Origin: Enterobacter ludwigii
GTDB lineage: Bacteria > Pseudomonadota > Gammaproteobacteria > Enterobacterales > Enterobacteriaceae
Direction of reading: 5' to 3'
NCBI RefSeq assembly: GCF_001750725.1
Contig: NZ_CP017279.1
Span: 3,720,001-3,784,000, forward strand
DNA length: 64,000 nucleotides
A program made the position numbers and the translations under genes. Below the pieces are notes generated by a model, which worked only from the letters and a program-made list of their open reading frames with translations, ran no database searches and was not told where the DNA came from. Below are positions 53,572 to 63,708 of the stretch, in pieces (the first letter of the stretch is position 1; every line of letters starts with the position of its first letter).

Positions 53572-54600
53572 TTACTTCTTAGCCTGACGCGTCATCACGG
53601 TGCGGTAAACCTTAAAGCGACCCGTCTGGGCGATGACTTCATGGAAGCCAAAGGTTTCATCCAGCACTTTCGGGTACGGCAAGAAGGCGTTAGCCACGAT
53701 ACGCAGTTCACCCCCGCTGTTCAGATGACGTACTGCACCACGGATCAGCGTTTGCGCCGCTTCAAGGCTGGTTTCCATACCATCGTGGAATGGCGGGTTG
53801 GAGATGATCATGTCGAAACGGCCATTCACATCAGAGAAGACGTTGCTGGCAAACACGTCGCCTTCCAGGCCGTTTGCAGCAAGCGTTGCGCGGCTTGCTT
53901 CAACCGCCGGGGCGCTCACATCGCACAGGGTTAAGCGCACTTTTGGCGAATGGCTCGCCAGTACGGTCGCCAGTACACCCGCGCCACAGCCGACGTCCAG
54001 CACTTTGCCTTTCGTATGCGGCGTCAGGGTGGAGAGCAGCAGCTGGCTGCCCACGTCCAGACCGTCGCGGCTGAAGACGCCTGGCAGAGTTTTAATGGTC
54101 AGACCGTCAAGCTGATACTCATCCCAGAATTTCTCAGCATCAAAGGTCGCCTGTTTTTCCAGACGGCCGTGATACAAGCCACAGCGACGGGCGCTGTCGA
54201 TTTTATTCAGCTGCGCATAGCCTTCCAGCATCTGTTCTGCGCTACGAACGCCGCTGCGGTTCTCACCGACCACAAAAATATCGCAGCCAACGGGCAGCAG
54301 AGAAAGCAGGTTCATCAGCTGGAACTGGGCTTCTGGCTTGTTCTTCGGCCAGTAGTAGATGAGCGTGTCGCAGTCGGCGATGTCGCTCTGTTCAGCGACC
54401 AGGCTAAAGCGCGCGCGGTCGTCCATCTGGCGGCTCAGTACCTGCCAGTGGTGGTAGTATTGGGTGTGGGCACGGCTTTCAGCACAGTCGAAACGTGCGG
54501 GCAGGTCATCCTGCATATCTCCGGCAAACAGAATACGGCTTTCTTCGAAATCATCACTGTGACGCAGCAAGACTTCACTTGCCGGGGTAAATGCAGACAT
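53572..54600 (-). CDS. rsmC: 16S rRNA m2G1207 methyltransferase RsmC
   Basis: The product has 342 residues. The N-terminal half is a degenerate methyltransferase-like domain used for RNA binding. The C-terminal half carries the SAM site ([43 protein letters not shown] near 198-238) and the catalytic [10 protein letters not shown] near 270. It methylates G1207 of 16S rRNA in the 30S subunit. GAGGAACAATTC is the ribosome site. It is divergent from holD, as in E. coli. Confidence 0.96.
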   Translation of the reverse strand: MSAFTPASEVLLRHSDDFEESRILFAGDMQDDLPARFDCAESRAHTQYYHHWQVLSRQMDDRARFSLVAEQSDIADCDTLIYYWPKNKPEAQFQLMNLLSLLPVGCDIFVVGENRSGVRSAEQMLEGYAQLNKIDSARRCGLYHGRLEKQATFDAEKFWDEYQLDGLTIKTLPGVFSRDGLDVGSQLLLSTLTPHTKGKVLDVGCGAGVLATVLASHSPKVRLTLCDVSAPAVEASRATLAANGLEGDVFASNVFSDVNGRFDMIISNPPFHDGMETSLEAAQTLIRGAVRHLNSGGELRIVANAFLPYPKVLDETFGFHEVIAQTGRFKVYRTVMTRQAKK

Positions 54601-54702
54601 GAATTGTTCCTCAATTAACTCAGGCGGGGATTATAGTAGGTAGATGGCGCAGTTTCGACACATTTGCTATATTTGCGCGCCTGAGAGACAGGAGTTTTCC
54701 CT

Positions 54703-55116
54703 ATGACATCCCGACGAGACTGGCAGTTGCAGCAACTGGGCATCACCCAGTGGGCCTTGCGTCGCCCGACGGCGTTGCAGGGCGAAATCGCCATCTCCAT
54801 CCCTGCGCACGTCCGGCTGGTGATGGTGGCGGAGGAACTGCCTGCCCTGAATGAACCCCTTATTGGTGATGTCCTTCGTAGCCTGGAGCTGACCACTGAA
54901 CAGGTTTTACAGCTTACGCCAGACAGGGTCACCATGCTGCCATCCGACAGCCGCTGCAACAGCTGGCGTATGGGAGACATCGATGAGGTCTCCCTGGAAG
55001 GGAGCCAGATCTGCTCGCCAGCGCTGGACGAACTGAAAGCCAACCCAAAAGCGCGCAGCGCGCTATGGCAACAAATCTGCGAATATGAACACGATTTCTT
55101 CCCTCACGACGCCTGA
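54703..55116 (+). CDS. holD: DNA polymerase III psi subunit HolD
   Basis: The product has 137 residues, same length as E. coli HolD. It begins MTSRRDWQLQQLGITQWALRRPTALQGEIAI, the conserved N-terminal peptide that contacts the clamp loader. Psi links the clamp loader to chi and so to SSB. CAGGAGTTTTCCCT is the ribosome site. The end overlaps rimI by 32 bases, an arrangement kept in E. coli. Confidence 0.95.
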   Translation: MTSRRDWQLQQLGITQWALRRPTALQGEIAISIPAHVRLVMVAEELPALNEPLIGDVLRSLELTTEQVLQLTPDRVTMLPSDSRCNSWRMGDIDEVSLEGSQICSPALDELKANPKARSALWQQICEYEHDFFPHDA

Positions 55117-55528
55117 TCTGACCGCGGCGTACGCGATTGAAACGCGCGCCCATGCTTTTCCATGGAGCGAAAAAACCCTCGCCAGCAATCAGGGCGAGCG
55201 GTATCTGAATTACCGTCTGGACGTCGACGGCACGATGGCCGCTTTTGCCATCACGCAGGTCGTTCTGGACGAAGCGACGCTGTTTAATATCGCGGTTGAT
55301 CCCGCGTATCAGCGCCGGGGGCTGGGAAGAGAACTGCTTGAGTATCTCATTCGCGAGCTCGAAACCCGTGACGTTTTCACCCTGTGGCTGGAGGTGCGCG
55401 CGTCGAATGTCGCCGCCATCGCACTCTATGAAAGCTTAGGCTTTAACGAGGCGACTATCCGCCGTAACTACTACCCCACCGCAGAGGGACGTGAAGACGC
55501 CATCATAATGGCTCTGCCGCTTGGATAA
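55085..55528 (+). CDS. rimI: Ribosomal protein S18 N-alpha-acetyltransferase RimI
   Basis: The product has 147 residues. The GNAT acetyl-CoA loop is YQRRGLGRELLEYLIRELETRDV near 77-100, and the substrate pocket includes WSEKTLASN near 22-30. The C-terminal YYPTAEGREDAIIMALPL is typical of RimI. It acetylates the N terminus of ribosomal protein S18. The ATG lies inside holD, so the two are translationally linked. Confidence 0.95.
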   Translation: MNTISSLTTPDLTAAYAIETRAHAFPWSEKTLASNQGERYLNYRLDVDGTMAAFAITQVVLDEATLFNIAVDPAYQRRGLGRELLEYLIRELETRDVFTLWLEVRASNVAAIALYESLGFNEATIRRNYYPTAEGREDAIIMALPLG

Positions 55529-55547
55529 CTAAAATAAGGTTGTAACG

Positions 55548-56225
55548 ATGAAATGGGACTGGATTTTCTTTGATGCCGACGAAACGCTGTTTACGTTTGA
55601 CTCGTTTGGCGGCCTACAGCGGATGTTTCTCGATTATAGCGTTACCTTCACCGCTGAAGACTTTCAGGACTATCAGGCGGTAAACAAACCGCTGTGGGTG
55701 GATTACCAGAACGGTGCCATCACCGCGTTACAGCTGCAGCACCAGCGCTTTGATGTCTGGGCCGAGCGGTTAAACGTCAGCCCGGGTGCGCTTAACGATG
55801 CCTTCCTTAATGCTATGGCGGATATCTGCGCGCCGTTGCAGGGCGCGGTTTCCCTGCTGGACGCCCTGAAGGGCAAGGCGAAGCTGGGCATTATTACCAA
55901 CGGGTTTACCGCCCTGCAGCAGATCCGCCTTGAGCGTACGGGCCTGCGCGATCATTTTGACGCGCTGGTGATCTCTGAAGAGGTGGGCGTACCTAAGCCG
56001 GATCCGCGTATTTTTGATTATGCGCTGGAACAAGCGGGCAATCCCGATCGTGAACGAGTGCTGATGGTCGGGGACACCGCGGAGTCGGATATTCGTGGCG
56101 GGATGAACGCCGGCCTGTCGACCGTCTGGCTGAATGCACACGGTCGCACGTTGCCGGAAGGTATCCAGCCGACCTGGACCGTCACGTCATTGAACGAACT
56201 GGAGCAGCTCCTGTGTAAACAATGA
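55548..56225 (+). CDS. yjjG: Pyrimidine 5'-nucleotidase YjjG
   Basis: The product has 225 residues, as E. coli YjjG. The HAD motifs are complete: D9-A-D11-E-T in FFDADETLF, the Thr motif in IITNGFT, Lys in [14 protein letters not shown] and the acidic [12 protein letters not shown]. The enzyme removes phosphate from pyrimidine monophosphates and cleans modified ones such as 5-fluoro-dUMP. It starts 19 bases after rimI and is probably read with holD-rimI. Confidence 0.95.
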   Translation: MKWDWIFFDADETLFTFDSFGGLQRMFLDYSVTFTAEDFQDYQAVNKPLWVDYQNGAITALQLQHQRFDVWAERLNVSPGALNDAFLNAMADICAPLQGAVSLLDALKGKAKLGIITNGFTALQQIRLERTGLRDHFDALVISEEVGVPKPDPRIFDYALEQAGNPDRERVLMVGDTAESDIRGGMNAGLSTVWLNAHGRTLPEGIQPTWTVTSLNELEQLLCKQ

Positions 56226-56316
56226 TTGCCTGCCCCCCATTGATGGGTAAAATAGCCGCATTTTTCGTATCCCATGATGCGCGGCCTGACGCCGCGCTTA
56301 TATAGAAGATTTCATT

Positions 56317-57906
56317 ATGACGTTGTCTCCTTATCTGCAAGAGGTGGCCAGGCGCCGTACTTTTGCCATTATCTCTCACCCGGATGCCGGTAAAACGACC
56401 ATCACCGAGAAGGTGTTGCTGTTCGGACAGGCGATTCAGACTGCGGGTACCGTAAAAGGCCGTGGTTCCAACCAGCATGCAAAATCTGACTGGATGGAGA
56501 TGGAAAAGCAGCGTGGTATTTCCATTACCACCTCCGTGATGCAGTTCCCGTATCATGATTGCCTGGTCAACCTGCTGGATACCCCAGGGCACGAAGACTT
56601 CTCGGAAGATACCTACCGTACGCTGACGGCGGTGGACTGCTGTCTGATGGTCATCGACGCCGCGAAAGGGGTAGAAGATCGTACCCGTAAGCTGATGGAA
56701 GTTACCCGTCTGCGTGATACGCCGATCCTCACCTTTATGAACAAACTCGACCGTGACATCCGCGACCCGATGGAGCTGATGGATGAAGTGGAAAACGAGC
56801 TGAAAATTGCCTGTGCGCCTATCACCTGGCCCATTGGCTGCGGCAAGCTGTTCAAGGGTGTCTATCACCTTTATAAAGACGAAACCTATCTTTACCAGAC
56901 CGGCAAAGGCCATACCATTCAGGAAGTCCGTATCGTAAAAGGTCTGGATAACCCGGAGCTGGATGCGGCTGTGGGTGAAGAGCTGGCCGCGCAGCTGCGT
57001 GACGAGCTGGAGCTGGTTCAAGGTGCATCTCACGAATTCGACAGAGAGCTGTTCCTGAGCGGTGAAATCACCCCGGTCTTCTTTGGTACCGCGCTGGGTA
57101 ACTTCGGCGTTGACCATATGCTTGATGGCCTGGTGGAGTGGGCGCCACAACCGATGTCACGTAAAACTGACACCCGTGAAGTGGAAGCGAAAGAAGAGAA
57201 GTTCACCGGTTTCGTCTTTAAAATTCAGGCCAACATGGACCCGAAACACCGTGACCGCGTCGCCTTTATGCGCGTGGTGTCCGGTAAGTATGAAAAGGGC
57301 ATGAAGCTGCGTCAGGTACGTATCGGTAAAGATGTGGTGATCTCCGACGCGCTGACCTTTATGGCGGGCGACCGTTCGCACGTTGAAGAAGCCTATCCGG
57401 GCGACATCATCGGTCTGCACAACCACGGTACGATTCAGATCGGCGATACCTTCACCCAGGGTGAAATGATGAAGTTCACCGGTATTCCGAACTTCGCACC
57501 GGAACTGTTCCGTCGTATTCGCCTGCGCGATCCGCTGAAACAGAAACAGCTGCTGAAAGGGCTGGTTCAGCTTTCCGAAGAGGGCGCAGTCCAGGTGTTC
57601 CGCCCAATCGCTAACAACGATCTGATCGTAGGCGCTGTCGGTGTGCTGCAGTTCGACGTGGTCGTTGCGCGTCTGAAGAGCGAGTACAACGTGGAAGCGA
57701 TCTATGAATCGGTTAACGTGGCGACCGCGCGCTGGGTAGAGTGTTCTGACGTGAAGAAATTCGAAGAATTTAAACGTAAGAACGAAGTGCAGCTGGCACT
57801 GGATGGCGGTGATAACCTGACGTATATCGCTCCAACCATGGTAAACCTGAACCTGACTCAGGAACGTTATCCTGATGTCCAGTTCCGCAAAACGCGCGAA
57901 CACTGA
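56317..57906 (+). CDS. prfC: Peptide chain release factor 3 (RF3)
   Basis: The product has 529 residues, as in E. coli. The GTPase motifs are HPDAGKTT (21-28), DTPGHEDF and NKLD. Domain II and III follow, with [33 protein letters not shown]3 uses GTP to eject RF1 or RF2 from the ribosome after peptide release. It has its own short leader after yjjG, and a Rho-independent terminator 10 bases past the stop. Confidence 0.97.
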   Translation: MTLSPYLQEVARRRTFAIISHPDAGKTTITEKVLLFGQAIQTAGTVKGRGSNQHAKSDWMEMEKQRGISITTSVMQFPYHDCLVNLLDTPGHEDFSEDTYRTLTAVDCCLMVIDAAKGVEDRTRKLMEVTRLRDTPILTFMNKLDRDIRDPMELMDEVENELKIACAPITWPIGCGKLFKGVYHLYKDETYLYQTGKGHTIQEVRIVKGLDNPELDAAVGEELAAQLRDELELVQGASHEFDRELFLSGEITPVFFGTALGNFGVDHMLDGLVEWAPQPMSRKTDTREVEAKEEKFTGFVFKIQANMDPKHRDRVAFMRVVSGKYEKGMKLRQVRIGKDVVISDALTFMAGDRSHVEEAYPGDIIGLHNHGTIQIGDTFTQGEMMKFTGIPNFAPELFRRIRLRDPLKQKQLLKGLVQLSEEGAVQVFRPIANNDLIVGAVGVLQFDVVVARLKSEYNVEAIYESVNVATARWVECSDVKKFEEFKRKNEVQLALDGGDNLTYIAPTMVNLNLTQERYPDVQFRKTREH

Positions 57907-57915
57907 TCCCCTCTC

Positions 57916-57950
57916 AGAGCACGGCAATCGCCGTGCTCTTCTTTATTTCC
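57916..57950 (+). terminator. Terminator of prfC
   Basis: AGAGCACGGC and GCCGTGCTCT form a perfect 10-bp stem with an AATC loop; TCTTTATTTCC follows. Confidence 0.85.
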
Positions 57951-58049
57951 TGTCTTATTAATCTCTTGCGGAATGTTCTTAATTCAACATTATTTCGCGT
58001 CTTTTGCTCGTTTTTTACCCAAATCTGAAAGCGGCACTGTGAGAGTGAT

Positions 58050-58058
58050 CTATATTTA
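58050..58058 (+). promoter_or_regulatory. Sigma-S type -10 box of osmY
   Basis: CTATATTTA is close to the sigma-S extended -10 consensus CTATACTTA. It lies about 150 bases before the start codon; E. coli osmY has a long leader and is a model sigma-S gene. Confidence 0.65.
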
Positions 58059-58209
58059 ACTCAGTGTTTAACACCGGGCGTGGATGAATTAACTGTTCAA
58101 TGCATGACTTTGGGTTCTCCATTTTGCCCGTGTGTTCATTCGCAATATATAAAACTAGCAATTAGGGAAGTATGTCGCCCGAATGACGGGTATACACAGG
58201 AATACATCG

Positions 58210-58827
58210 ATGAATATGACAAGACTGAAGATTTCTAAAACTCTGCTGGCTGTGACACTGGGTAGCATCCTGGTAAGTGGTTCTGCTCTGGCTGAAACCA
58301 GCACTATGGATAAAGCGCAGTCCACCGCCGATACCGCAGGGCAAAAAATCGATAGCTCTATGAATAAAGTCGGTAATTTCATGGATGACAGCTCAATCAC
58401 AGCAAAAGTGAAAGCCGCACTGGTGGATGATGAAGCTATCAAGAGCACCGATATTTCCGTTAAAACTGACAAGAAAGTTGTCACCCTGAGTGGTTTTGTA
58501 GAAAGCCAGGCCCAGGCCGAACAGGCGGTAAAAGTGGCGAAGGGTGTTGAAGGTGTAGCGTCCGTGAGCGACAAACTGCACGTTCGGGACAGCAAAAACG
58601 CGTCGGTGAAAGGGTATGCCGGAGATGCAGCCACCACCAGCGAAATCAAAGCTAAACTTTTAGCAGATGACATCGTGCCATCTCGTAAAGTGAAAGTGGA
58701 AACCACCGATGGCGTGGTTCAGCTTTCCGGTACGGTCGATTCTCAGGCGCAAAGTGAGCGCGCCGAGTCCATCGCGAAAGCGATCGATGGTGTTAAAAGC
58801 GTTAAAAACGATCTGAAAACGAAGTAA
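58210..58827 (+). CDS. osmY: Osmotically inducible periplasmic chaperone OsmY
   Basis: The product has 205 residues. The start at 58210 follows AGGAATACATCG; a nine-codon extension lacks a site of its own. The signal peptide ends near SGSALA. Two BON domains follow, about 57-126 ([65 protein letters not shown]) and 136-204. OsmY acts in the periplasm under salt stress and stationary phase, probably as a chaperone. The linker after the signal differs from E. coli, but both BON domains are near-identical. Confidence 0.96.
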   Translation: MNMTRLKISKTLLAVTLGSILVSGSALAETSTMDKAQSTADTAGQKIDSSMNKVGNFMDDSSITAKVKAALVDDEAIKSTDISVKTDKKVVTLSGFVESQAQAEQAVKVAKGVEGVASVSDKLHVRDSKNASVKGYAGDAATTSEIKAKLLADDIVPSRKVKVETTDGVVQLSGTVDSQAQSERAESIAKAIDGVKSVKNDLKTK

Positions 58828-58956
58828 ATCTGCACTATTCGCCCGTCTGGCTAACGTCAGCGGGCGAAATAAAAATGACTCTGGAAAATCGCCGGTGAGT
58901 GACCTGAGCGCGCTCACATTTAGCGGCCGACATTAACTATGGTAAAGGAGAAGCTT

Positions 58957-59118
58957 ATGTTTCGTTGGGGCATTATATTTCTGGTTATCGCGTTAATTGC
59001 CGCCGCATTGGGCTTTGGTGGTCTGGCAGGTACAGCGGCATGGGCAGCAAAAATTGTCTTTGTCGTGGGTATTATTCTGTTCCTGGTCAGCCTGTTTACG
59101 GGTCGTCGACGTCCGTAG
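58957..59118 (+). CDS. ytjA: DUF1328 small membrane protein YtjA
   Basis: The product has 53 residues, identical in length to E. coli YtjA and differing at only a few positions. Two hydrophobic helices ([17 protein letters not shown] and [18 protein letters not shown]) are linked by GGLAGTAAW, and the end is basic (GRRRP). The function is unknown. AAAGGAGAAGCTT is the ribosome site. It follows osmY by 129 bases and ends at a good terminator. Confidence 0.95.
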   Translation: MFRWGIIFLVIALIAAALGFGGLAGTAAWAAKIVFVVGIILFLVSLFTGRRRP

Positions 59119-59146
59119 CAAACGCAATATTCCTTCAACAAAAAAA

Positions 59147-59173
59147 AGCCAGTCCTCGTGACTGGCTTTTTCT
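59147..59173. terminator. Terminator of ytjA
   Basis: AGCCAGTC and GACTGGCT pair around CTCGT, with a T-run after and an A-run before, so it may work in both directions. Confidence 0.85.
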
Positions 59174-59238
59174 TGTTTCAGTCGCTGGTCGGGTGCGCTA
59201 CTGTGTCATAACAGAAAAATGAAAACAGGAAAGCAGAG

Positions 59239-60291
59239 GTGGGGCAACGAATTCCCGTTACGCTCGGCAATATTGCGCCGCTGGCGTTAAAGCCGTTTCG
59301 CGCAGGCCCGCTTGCGCTGGTGTGTGAAGGTGGCGGACAGCGCGGCATTTTTACGGCCGGTGTGCTGGACGAGTTTATGCGCGCGCAATTCAACCCGTTT
59401 GACCTGTACTTCGGGACCTCTGCCGGGGCGCAAAACCTCTCTGCTTATGTCTGTAACCAGCCCGGCTACGCGCGAAAAGTGATCATGCGCTACACCACGG
59501 CGAAAGAATTTTTCAACCCGGTGCGCTTTGTGCGCGGCGGGAATTTGATTGACCTCGACTGGCTGCTGGATTCGACCTCAAGCCAGATGCCGCTGGCAAT
59601 GGATACGGCGGCGCGCCTGTTCGACAGCGGAAAAGAGTTCTGGATGTGCGCCAGCCGTGGTGATGACTACACGCCGGGGTATTTCTCTCCTCAAAAAGAG
59701 AACTGGCTGGATATCATTCGCGCCTCCAGCGCCATTCCCGGTTTCTATCGTTCCGGCGCGCTGCTGGACGGCATCAGCTATCTGGACGGCGGCATCAGTG
59801 ACGCGGTGCCGGTACAGGAAGCTGCGCGACGCGGGGCAAACACCATTGTGGTGATCCGCACCGTCCCGTCGCAAATGTACTATACCCCGCAGTGGTTTAA
59901 ACGCATGGAGCGCTGGTTAGGCGACAGCAGCCTGCAACATCTGGTCAATATCGCGAAGCAGCATGAAACGACCTACGGCGCCATGCAGCGCTTTATTGAA
60001 AAACCGCCGGGTAAGCTGCGTATATTTGAAATTTACCCGCCCAAACCGCTGGTCAGCATGGCGCTGGGCAGCCGCGTTCCTGCGCTGCGTACCGATTACA
60101 AAACGGGGCGCCTGTGCGGGCGTTACTTCCTGGCGACAATAGGCAAACTGCTGGCTGAACAACCGCCTATACATCGTCATAAAGCCATTATTACCCCACC
60201 GGCAGTGGTGGCGAATGATGCGCTGGCGATGCCACTGGTGGATGCTCCGCAGGCGAATGACGCATTGTTAGATAATGAGGATCTGGCGTGA
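59239..60291 (+). CDS. yjjU: Patatin-like phospholipase YjjU
   Basis: The product has 350 residues from a GTG start behind AGGAAAGCAGAG. The patatin catalytic set is complete: oxyanion loop EGGGQRG near 30-36, nucleophile S61 in GTSAG and the Asp of YLDGGISDA. The start MGQRIPVTLGNIAPL is the same as in E. coli YjjU. The family hydrolyses acyl esters of lipids; the substrate of YjjU is not established. The C-terminal tail is variable but ends [12 protein letters not shown], close to E. coli. It overlaps yjjV by 4 bases. Confidence 0.94.
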   Translation: MGQRIPVTLGNIAPLALKPFRAGPLALVCEGGGQRGIFTAGVLDEFMRAQFNPFDLYFGTSAGAQNLSAYVCNQPGYARKVIMRYTTAKEFFNPVRFVRGGNLIDLDWLLDSTSSQMPLAMDTAARLFDSGKEFWMCASRGDDYTPGYFSPQKENWLDIIRASSAIPGFYRSGALLDGISYLDGGISDAVPVQEAARRGANTIVVIRTVPSQMYYTPQWFKRMERWLGDSSLQHLVNIAKQHETTYGAMQRFIEKPPGKLRIFEIYPPKPLVSMALGSRVPALRTDYKTGRLCGRYFLATIGKLLAEQPPIHRHKAIITPPAVVANDALAMPLVDAPQANDALLDNEDLA

Positions 60292-61070
60292 CGTACCGGT
60301 TTATCGATACCCACTGTCATTTTGATTTTCCACCGTTTACGGGGGATGAAGAGCAAAGCATCACGCGAGCTGCACAAGCCGGCGTAGAGGCGATAATTGT
60401 GCCGGCGGTTGAAGCGGCATACTTTGAGCGGGTACTGGATCTCTCAAGGCGACACCAGGCGCTGTACGCCGCGCTCGGCCTGCATCCCATTGTGATTGAA
60501 CACCATCTTGATGAGCATATCGACGCGCTGGACGCCATTGTGCAGACGGCTGGCGACAAACTTGTCGCCATCGGTGAGATCGGCCTCGATCTCTATCGCG
60601 ACGATCCGCAGTTTGCGCGCCAGCAGACGATCCTTGATGCGCAGCTGCGTCTGGCGAAGCGCCACGATCTGCCGGTGATCCTTCACTCCCGTCGAACCCA
60701 TGACAAACTGGCAATGCATCTGAAGCGTATCGATCTTCCGCGAAGGGGCGTTGTGCACGGTTTTTCAGGGAGCCTGCAGCAGGCGCAGCGCTTTATTGCG
60801 CTGGGCTATAAAATTGGCGTCGGGGGTACCATCACCTATCCACGCGCCAGTAAAACCCGCGATGTGATGGCGCAGCTGCCGCTCGAAGCATTATTACTGG
60901 AAACCGACGCACCGGATATGCCGCTCAGCGGTTTTCAGGGGCAGCCAAATCGCCCGGAGCAGGCCGCTCGGGTCTTTGACACGCTCTGTGAGTTGCGCGA
61001 GGAGCCGGAAGAGGTGATTGCGCATGCCCTGCTGGAGAATACCCGCGCGGTATTTGGTATCACGCTATAG
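60288..61070 (+). CDS. yjjV: TatD family metal-dependent hydrolase YjjV
   Basis: The product has 260 residues from a GTG start inside the yjjU stop (GTGA). The metal ligands of TatD enzymes are present: D7-T-H9-C-H11 near the start, Glu in GEIGLDLY, His in VILHSR and VVHGFSG, and Asp in ETDAPDMPL. Related enzymes are DNA or D-aminoacyl-tRNA hydrolases, but the role of YjjV is not clear. It ends 6 bases into the convergent yjjW gene. Confidence 0.93.
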   Translation: MTYRFIDTHCHFDFPPFTGDEEQSITRAAQAGVEAIIVPAVEAAYFERVLDLSRRHQALYAALGLHPIVIEHHLDEHIDALDAIVQTAGDKLVAIGEIGLDLYRDDPQFARQQTILDAQLRLAKRHDLPVILHSRRTHDKLAMHLKRIDLPRRGVVHGFSGSLQQAQRFIALGYKIGVGGTITYPRASKTRDVMAQLPLEALLLETDAPDMPLSGFQGQPNRPEQAARVFDTLCELREEPEEVIAHALLENTRAVFGITL

Positions 61071-61925
61071 ATAAAGCGCCGGTCGGATTACCACAATCTG
61101 CTGTTGTTCCAGCGCCCGCGCCAGCGGCTCAATATCTTCTGGCGTGGCGCTGCGCCAGGACGCCGCCTCACCGTAAACGCCGTGAGCATGAAAGGCGTTA
61201 ATGCGTACCGGGACATTGCCCAACGCGTGGATAAACGCCGTCAGTGCTTTGAGATGCTCCAGATAATCACACTGCTCCGGGATCACCAGTAATCGCAGTT
61301 CCGCCAGCCGCTGGTGGTGTGCCAGCCAGCGGATACTGTGCTTAATCTGCGGATTTTCGCGTCCGGTCAGGAAGCGATGGTGTTCGTTCCCCCAGGCCTT
61401 CAAATCCACCATTGCCCCGTCGAATACCGGCAGCAGTTTTTGCCAGCCGGTTTCCCCTAACAGACCGTTGCTGTCCACCAGGCACGTCAGGTGTTGCAGG
61501 GCGGGATCGGCTTTGATCGCCGTGAAGAGCGCCACCAGGAACGGTAGCTGCGTTGTCGCTTCACCGCCGCTCACGGTAATACCTTCAATAAAGGGTGCGG
61601 ATTTAGAGAGCTGAGTGAGGATCTCGTCGACGCTAAAACGGTGCGCCATTGGCGTTGCCTGCTGCTGGCACAACTGCAGGCAGGTATCACACTGCTGACA
61701 CTGACTCTCCTGCCACCAGACCCGCCCGGCCTGTATGTTCAGCGCATCGTGCGGACAGTGGGGTACGCAGTCGCCGCAGTCGTTGCAGCGTCCGATGGTC
61801 CACGGATTGTGGCAGGTTTTGCAGCGCAGGTTGCACCCCTGGAGAAACAGAGCCAGGCGGCTGCCCGGCCCGTCCACGCAGGAGAAGGGGATCACCTGAC
61901 TAACTAAAGCGCATCTGCTGTTCAT
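61065..61925 (-). CDS. yjjW: Glycyl-radical enzyme activase YjjW
   Basis: The product has 286 residues. The radical-SAM cluster motif is C31-x3-C35-x2-C38 (CNLRCKTC). Two extra ferredoxin-type Cys sets follow (C47, C50, C53, C57 and C76, C79, C82, C86), as in activases with three iron-sulfur clusters. YjjW should use SAM to place the radical on YjjI in anaerobic cells. The gene overlaps the 3' end of yjjI by 26 bases. Confidence 0.94.
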   Translation of the reverse strand: MNSRCALVSQVIPFSCVDGPGSRLALFLQGCNLRCKTCHNPWTIGRCNDCGDCVPHCPHDALNIQAGRVWWQESQCQQCDTCLQLCQQQATPMAHRFSVDEILTQLSKSAPFIEGITVSGGEATTQLPFLVALFTAIKADPALQHLTCLVDSNGLLGETGWQKLLPVFDGAMVDLKAWGNEHHRFLTGRENPQIKHSIRWLAHHQRLAELRLLVIPEQCDYLEHLKALTAFIHALGNVPVRINAFHAHGVYGEAASWRSATPEDIEPLARALEQQQIVVIRPALYL

Positions 61926-63447
61926 GGCTTATCACGCGTGGCTGGCGCTCCAGGATGCGGGTGTGTCGGGCGGCTTCTTCTCCAAGCCAGGTGGTGTTAG
62001 TGCGTGACCCTGTTTCACGGTATTTCTCCAGGTCGGACAACCGCACCATATATCCGGTCACGCGTACCAGATCGTTACCGGCCACGTTGGCGGTGAACTC
62101 CCGCATTCCCGCGTTGAACGCACCCAGACACAGTTGCACCACGGCCTGCGGGTTGCGTTTGACCGTCTCGTCCAGCGTCAGGATGTCGCTAATCCCGGCG
62201 TGATAGTGCTTGTGGTGTGGCGCCACGCTCAGCAGGTGGCTAATCGGGTCCGGCTCCTCCCCGTAAGGCAACCGCGCGCCCGGCGTCGTACCGATATCAG
62301 AGCTTATTCCGGACTGGGCATGCAGCATCGCACGCTGTTTCCAGCCGTATTTTACCGGTGTGCTTTCAACAAACGCCGCGAGCTGTTCGCTGATCCGATA
62401 CCCCAGCGCGTTGGCCTGGTCGTCTTTACCGTAACGGCCCGGTGAACCCGCTTTCTCACACAGCACGTTCACCGCTTCGGCCAGGCCATACATGCCGAAC
62501 ATCGGCACAAAGCGGTCGGGATCAATCAGCCCCTCTTTGACGAGGAAGCTATTCTCAAAGAAGCCGGATTTTTGATACAGGAACTCGCAGCGGGCATTGA
62601 TGACGGCCAGTTGCTGCTGGCAGTAGTGGGGCAACGTACGGCTAAAAAAGTCTTCGGGCGAGTCGCTGTGTTCGGCAATGGCCTTCAGGTTCAGGCGCAC
62701 CAGCGTGCTGCCACCGCCTGCCAGCGGCAGGGAGTTGTAACAACTCACGATACCATAACGGCTTTTTGTGAAAATTTTATCATTCACCGGGCCGTTAGAA
62801 ATATGGGGTTTGCTGCATTCACAGAGGTTTTCGGCCACCCTGAGCAGCAGCGAGTCTGGCGTGATATCGGGATCATAAATAAAGGTCAGATTCGGTGCGA
62901 CCTGCTTCAGCTCTGCATCAGCGCGTAAAATCGCGCGGGTAACGGGCGTGTCCGCCGGACCAATATTGGCATGCATAAACGCATCCGGAAGCGTTCTGTC
63001 GAGATAGCGCCAGAAACGTTTTATTCGGCTATCGATTTCTTCTTGTGTTAGAATATTAACATACGGTTGCAGTAATGCATCAAGATGACCGAGGAAGACC
63101 GGCATCGATGTGACAGAAGGAACATGGTGGTACAGGATGGTCAGCAGTGAGAGCGCGTCATCCAGATCCTTTGCCCCTTCCAGTTCCAGCCATGCCGAGC
63201 CGTTGGCGAGGAATCTGGCGTAATCAGGCAGAACATAGCGCGGTTTATAAGGCGCATGGCCTTCGAACATGTCGCAGATAAATCCCTCTTCCAGCGCGGT
63301 GCGAGCGGCCTGAGGCAGCGCGGGGTAGGGAAGATGGTTCTCCGCTTCCAGCGCCAGAAAATGACGTTTTTGCTCGGGGGTCAATACCGGGCTTGTCACA
63401 ATTTGCTGGCAACGTTGTTGCAGTGCGTGAGGGCTGGCGTGGGACAT
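61900..63447 (-). CDS. yjjI: Glycyl-radical enzyme YjjI
   Basis: The product has 515 residues; E. coli YjjI has 516. The start at 63447 follows AAAGGAAGCGAAT. The C-terminal radical loop is VRVTGYMV, with the glycine near 465, and a Cys in [16 protein letters not shown] may be the thiyl residue near 245. It is a DUF3029 member and is much shorter than pyruvate formate-lyase. Its substrate is unknown. It is expressed with its activase YjjW and stands divergent from deoC, as in E. coli. Confidence 0.93.
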   Translation of the reverse strand: MSHASPHALQQRCQQIVTSPVLTPEQKRHFLALEAENHLPYPALPQAARTALEEGFICDMFEGHAPYKPRYVLPDYARFLANGSAWLELEGAKDLDDALSLLTILYHHVPSVTSMPVFLGHLDALLQPYVNILTQEEIDSRIKRFWRYLDRTLPDAFMHANIGPADTPVTRAILRADAELKQVAPNLTFIYDPDITPDSLLLRVAENLCECSKPHISNGPVNDKIFTKSRYGIVSCYNSLPLAGGGSTLVRLNLKAIAEHSDSPEDFFSRTLPHYCQQQLAVINARCEFLYQKSGFFENSFLVKEGLIDPDRFVPMFGMYGLAEAVNVLCEKAGSPGRYGKDDQANALGYRISEQLAAFVESTPVKYGWKQRAMLHAQSGISSDIGTTPGARLPYGEEPDPISHLLSVAPHHKHYHAGISDILTLDETVKRNPQAVVQLCLGAFNAGMREFTANVAGNDLVRVTGYMVRLSDLEKYRETGSRTNTTWLGEEAARHTRILERQPRVISHEQQMRFS

Positions 63448-63615
63448 ATTCGCTTCCTTTATGGTTCTGCGGATGATGACCGAATTGTAGGAAGTCATCC
63501 CGGGGGGACTTTTGATCCCACACCGGGTATCGCTGCTTTAATCAGCAGCGACAGCAGTAAAATTTGAAGTTCATCTCATTACAGTAATGCAAATTTGTAC
63601 GCAGTTTTCATTAAC

Positions 63616-63631
63616 TGTGATGAATGTCGAA
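63616..63631 (+). promoter_or_regulatory. CRP site of the deo promoter region
   Basis: TGTGA-TGAATG-TCGAA lies where the proximal CRP site of E. coli deoP2 lies, and the flanks are conserved (CATTACAGTAATGCAAATTTGT upstream, beginning near 63578, resembles the distal site). Confidence 0.7.
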
Positions 63632-63648
63632 GTGTAAGTGCGGCTGGA

Positions 63649-63664
63649 TGTTAGAATAGTCACA
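63649..63664 (+). promoter_or_regulatory. DeoR operator and deoP2 -10 region
   Basis: TGTTAGAATAGTCACA resembles the DeoR operator TGTTAGAATTCTAACA; TAGAAT inside it is the likely -10. The right half has two changes, so binding may be weaker. Confidence 0.7.
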
Positions 63665-63708
63665 GACCGCAAGGTGAAATTTATACGGCGATGCCGTTGG
63701 AGAATGTT

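Larger units (their letters stand above)
57907..58209. other. 303-base gap between prfC and osmY
   Basis: It holds the prfC terminator at the left and the osmY promoter region at the right. The middle is AT-rich and I see no gene in it. Confidence 0.6.
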
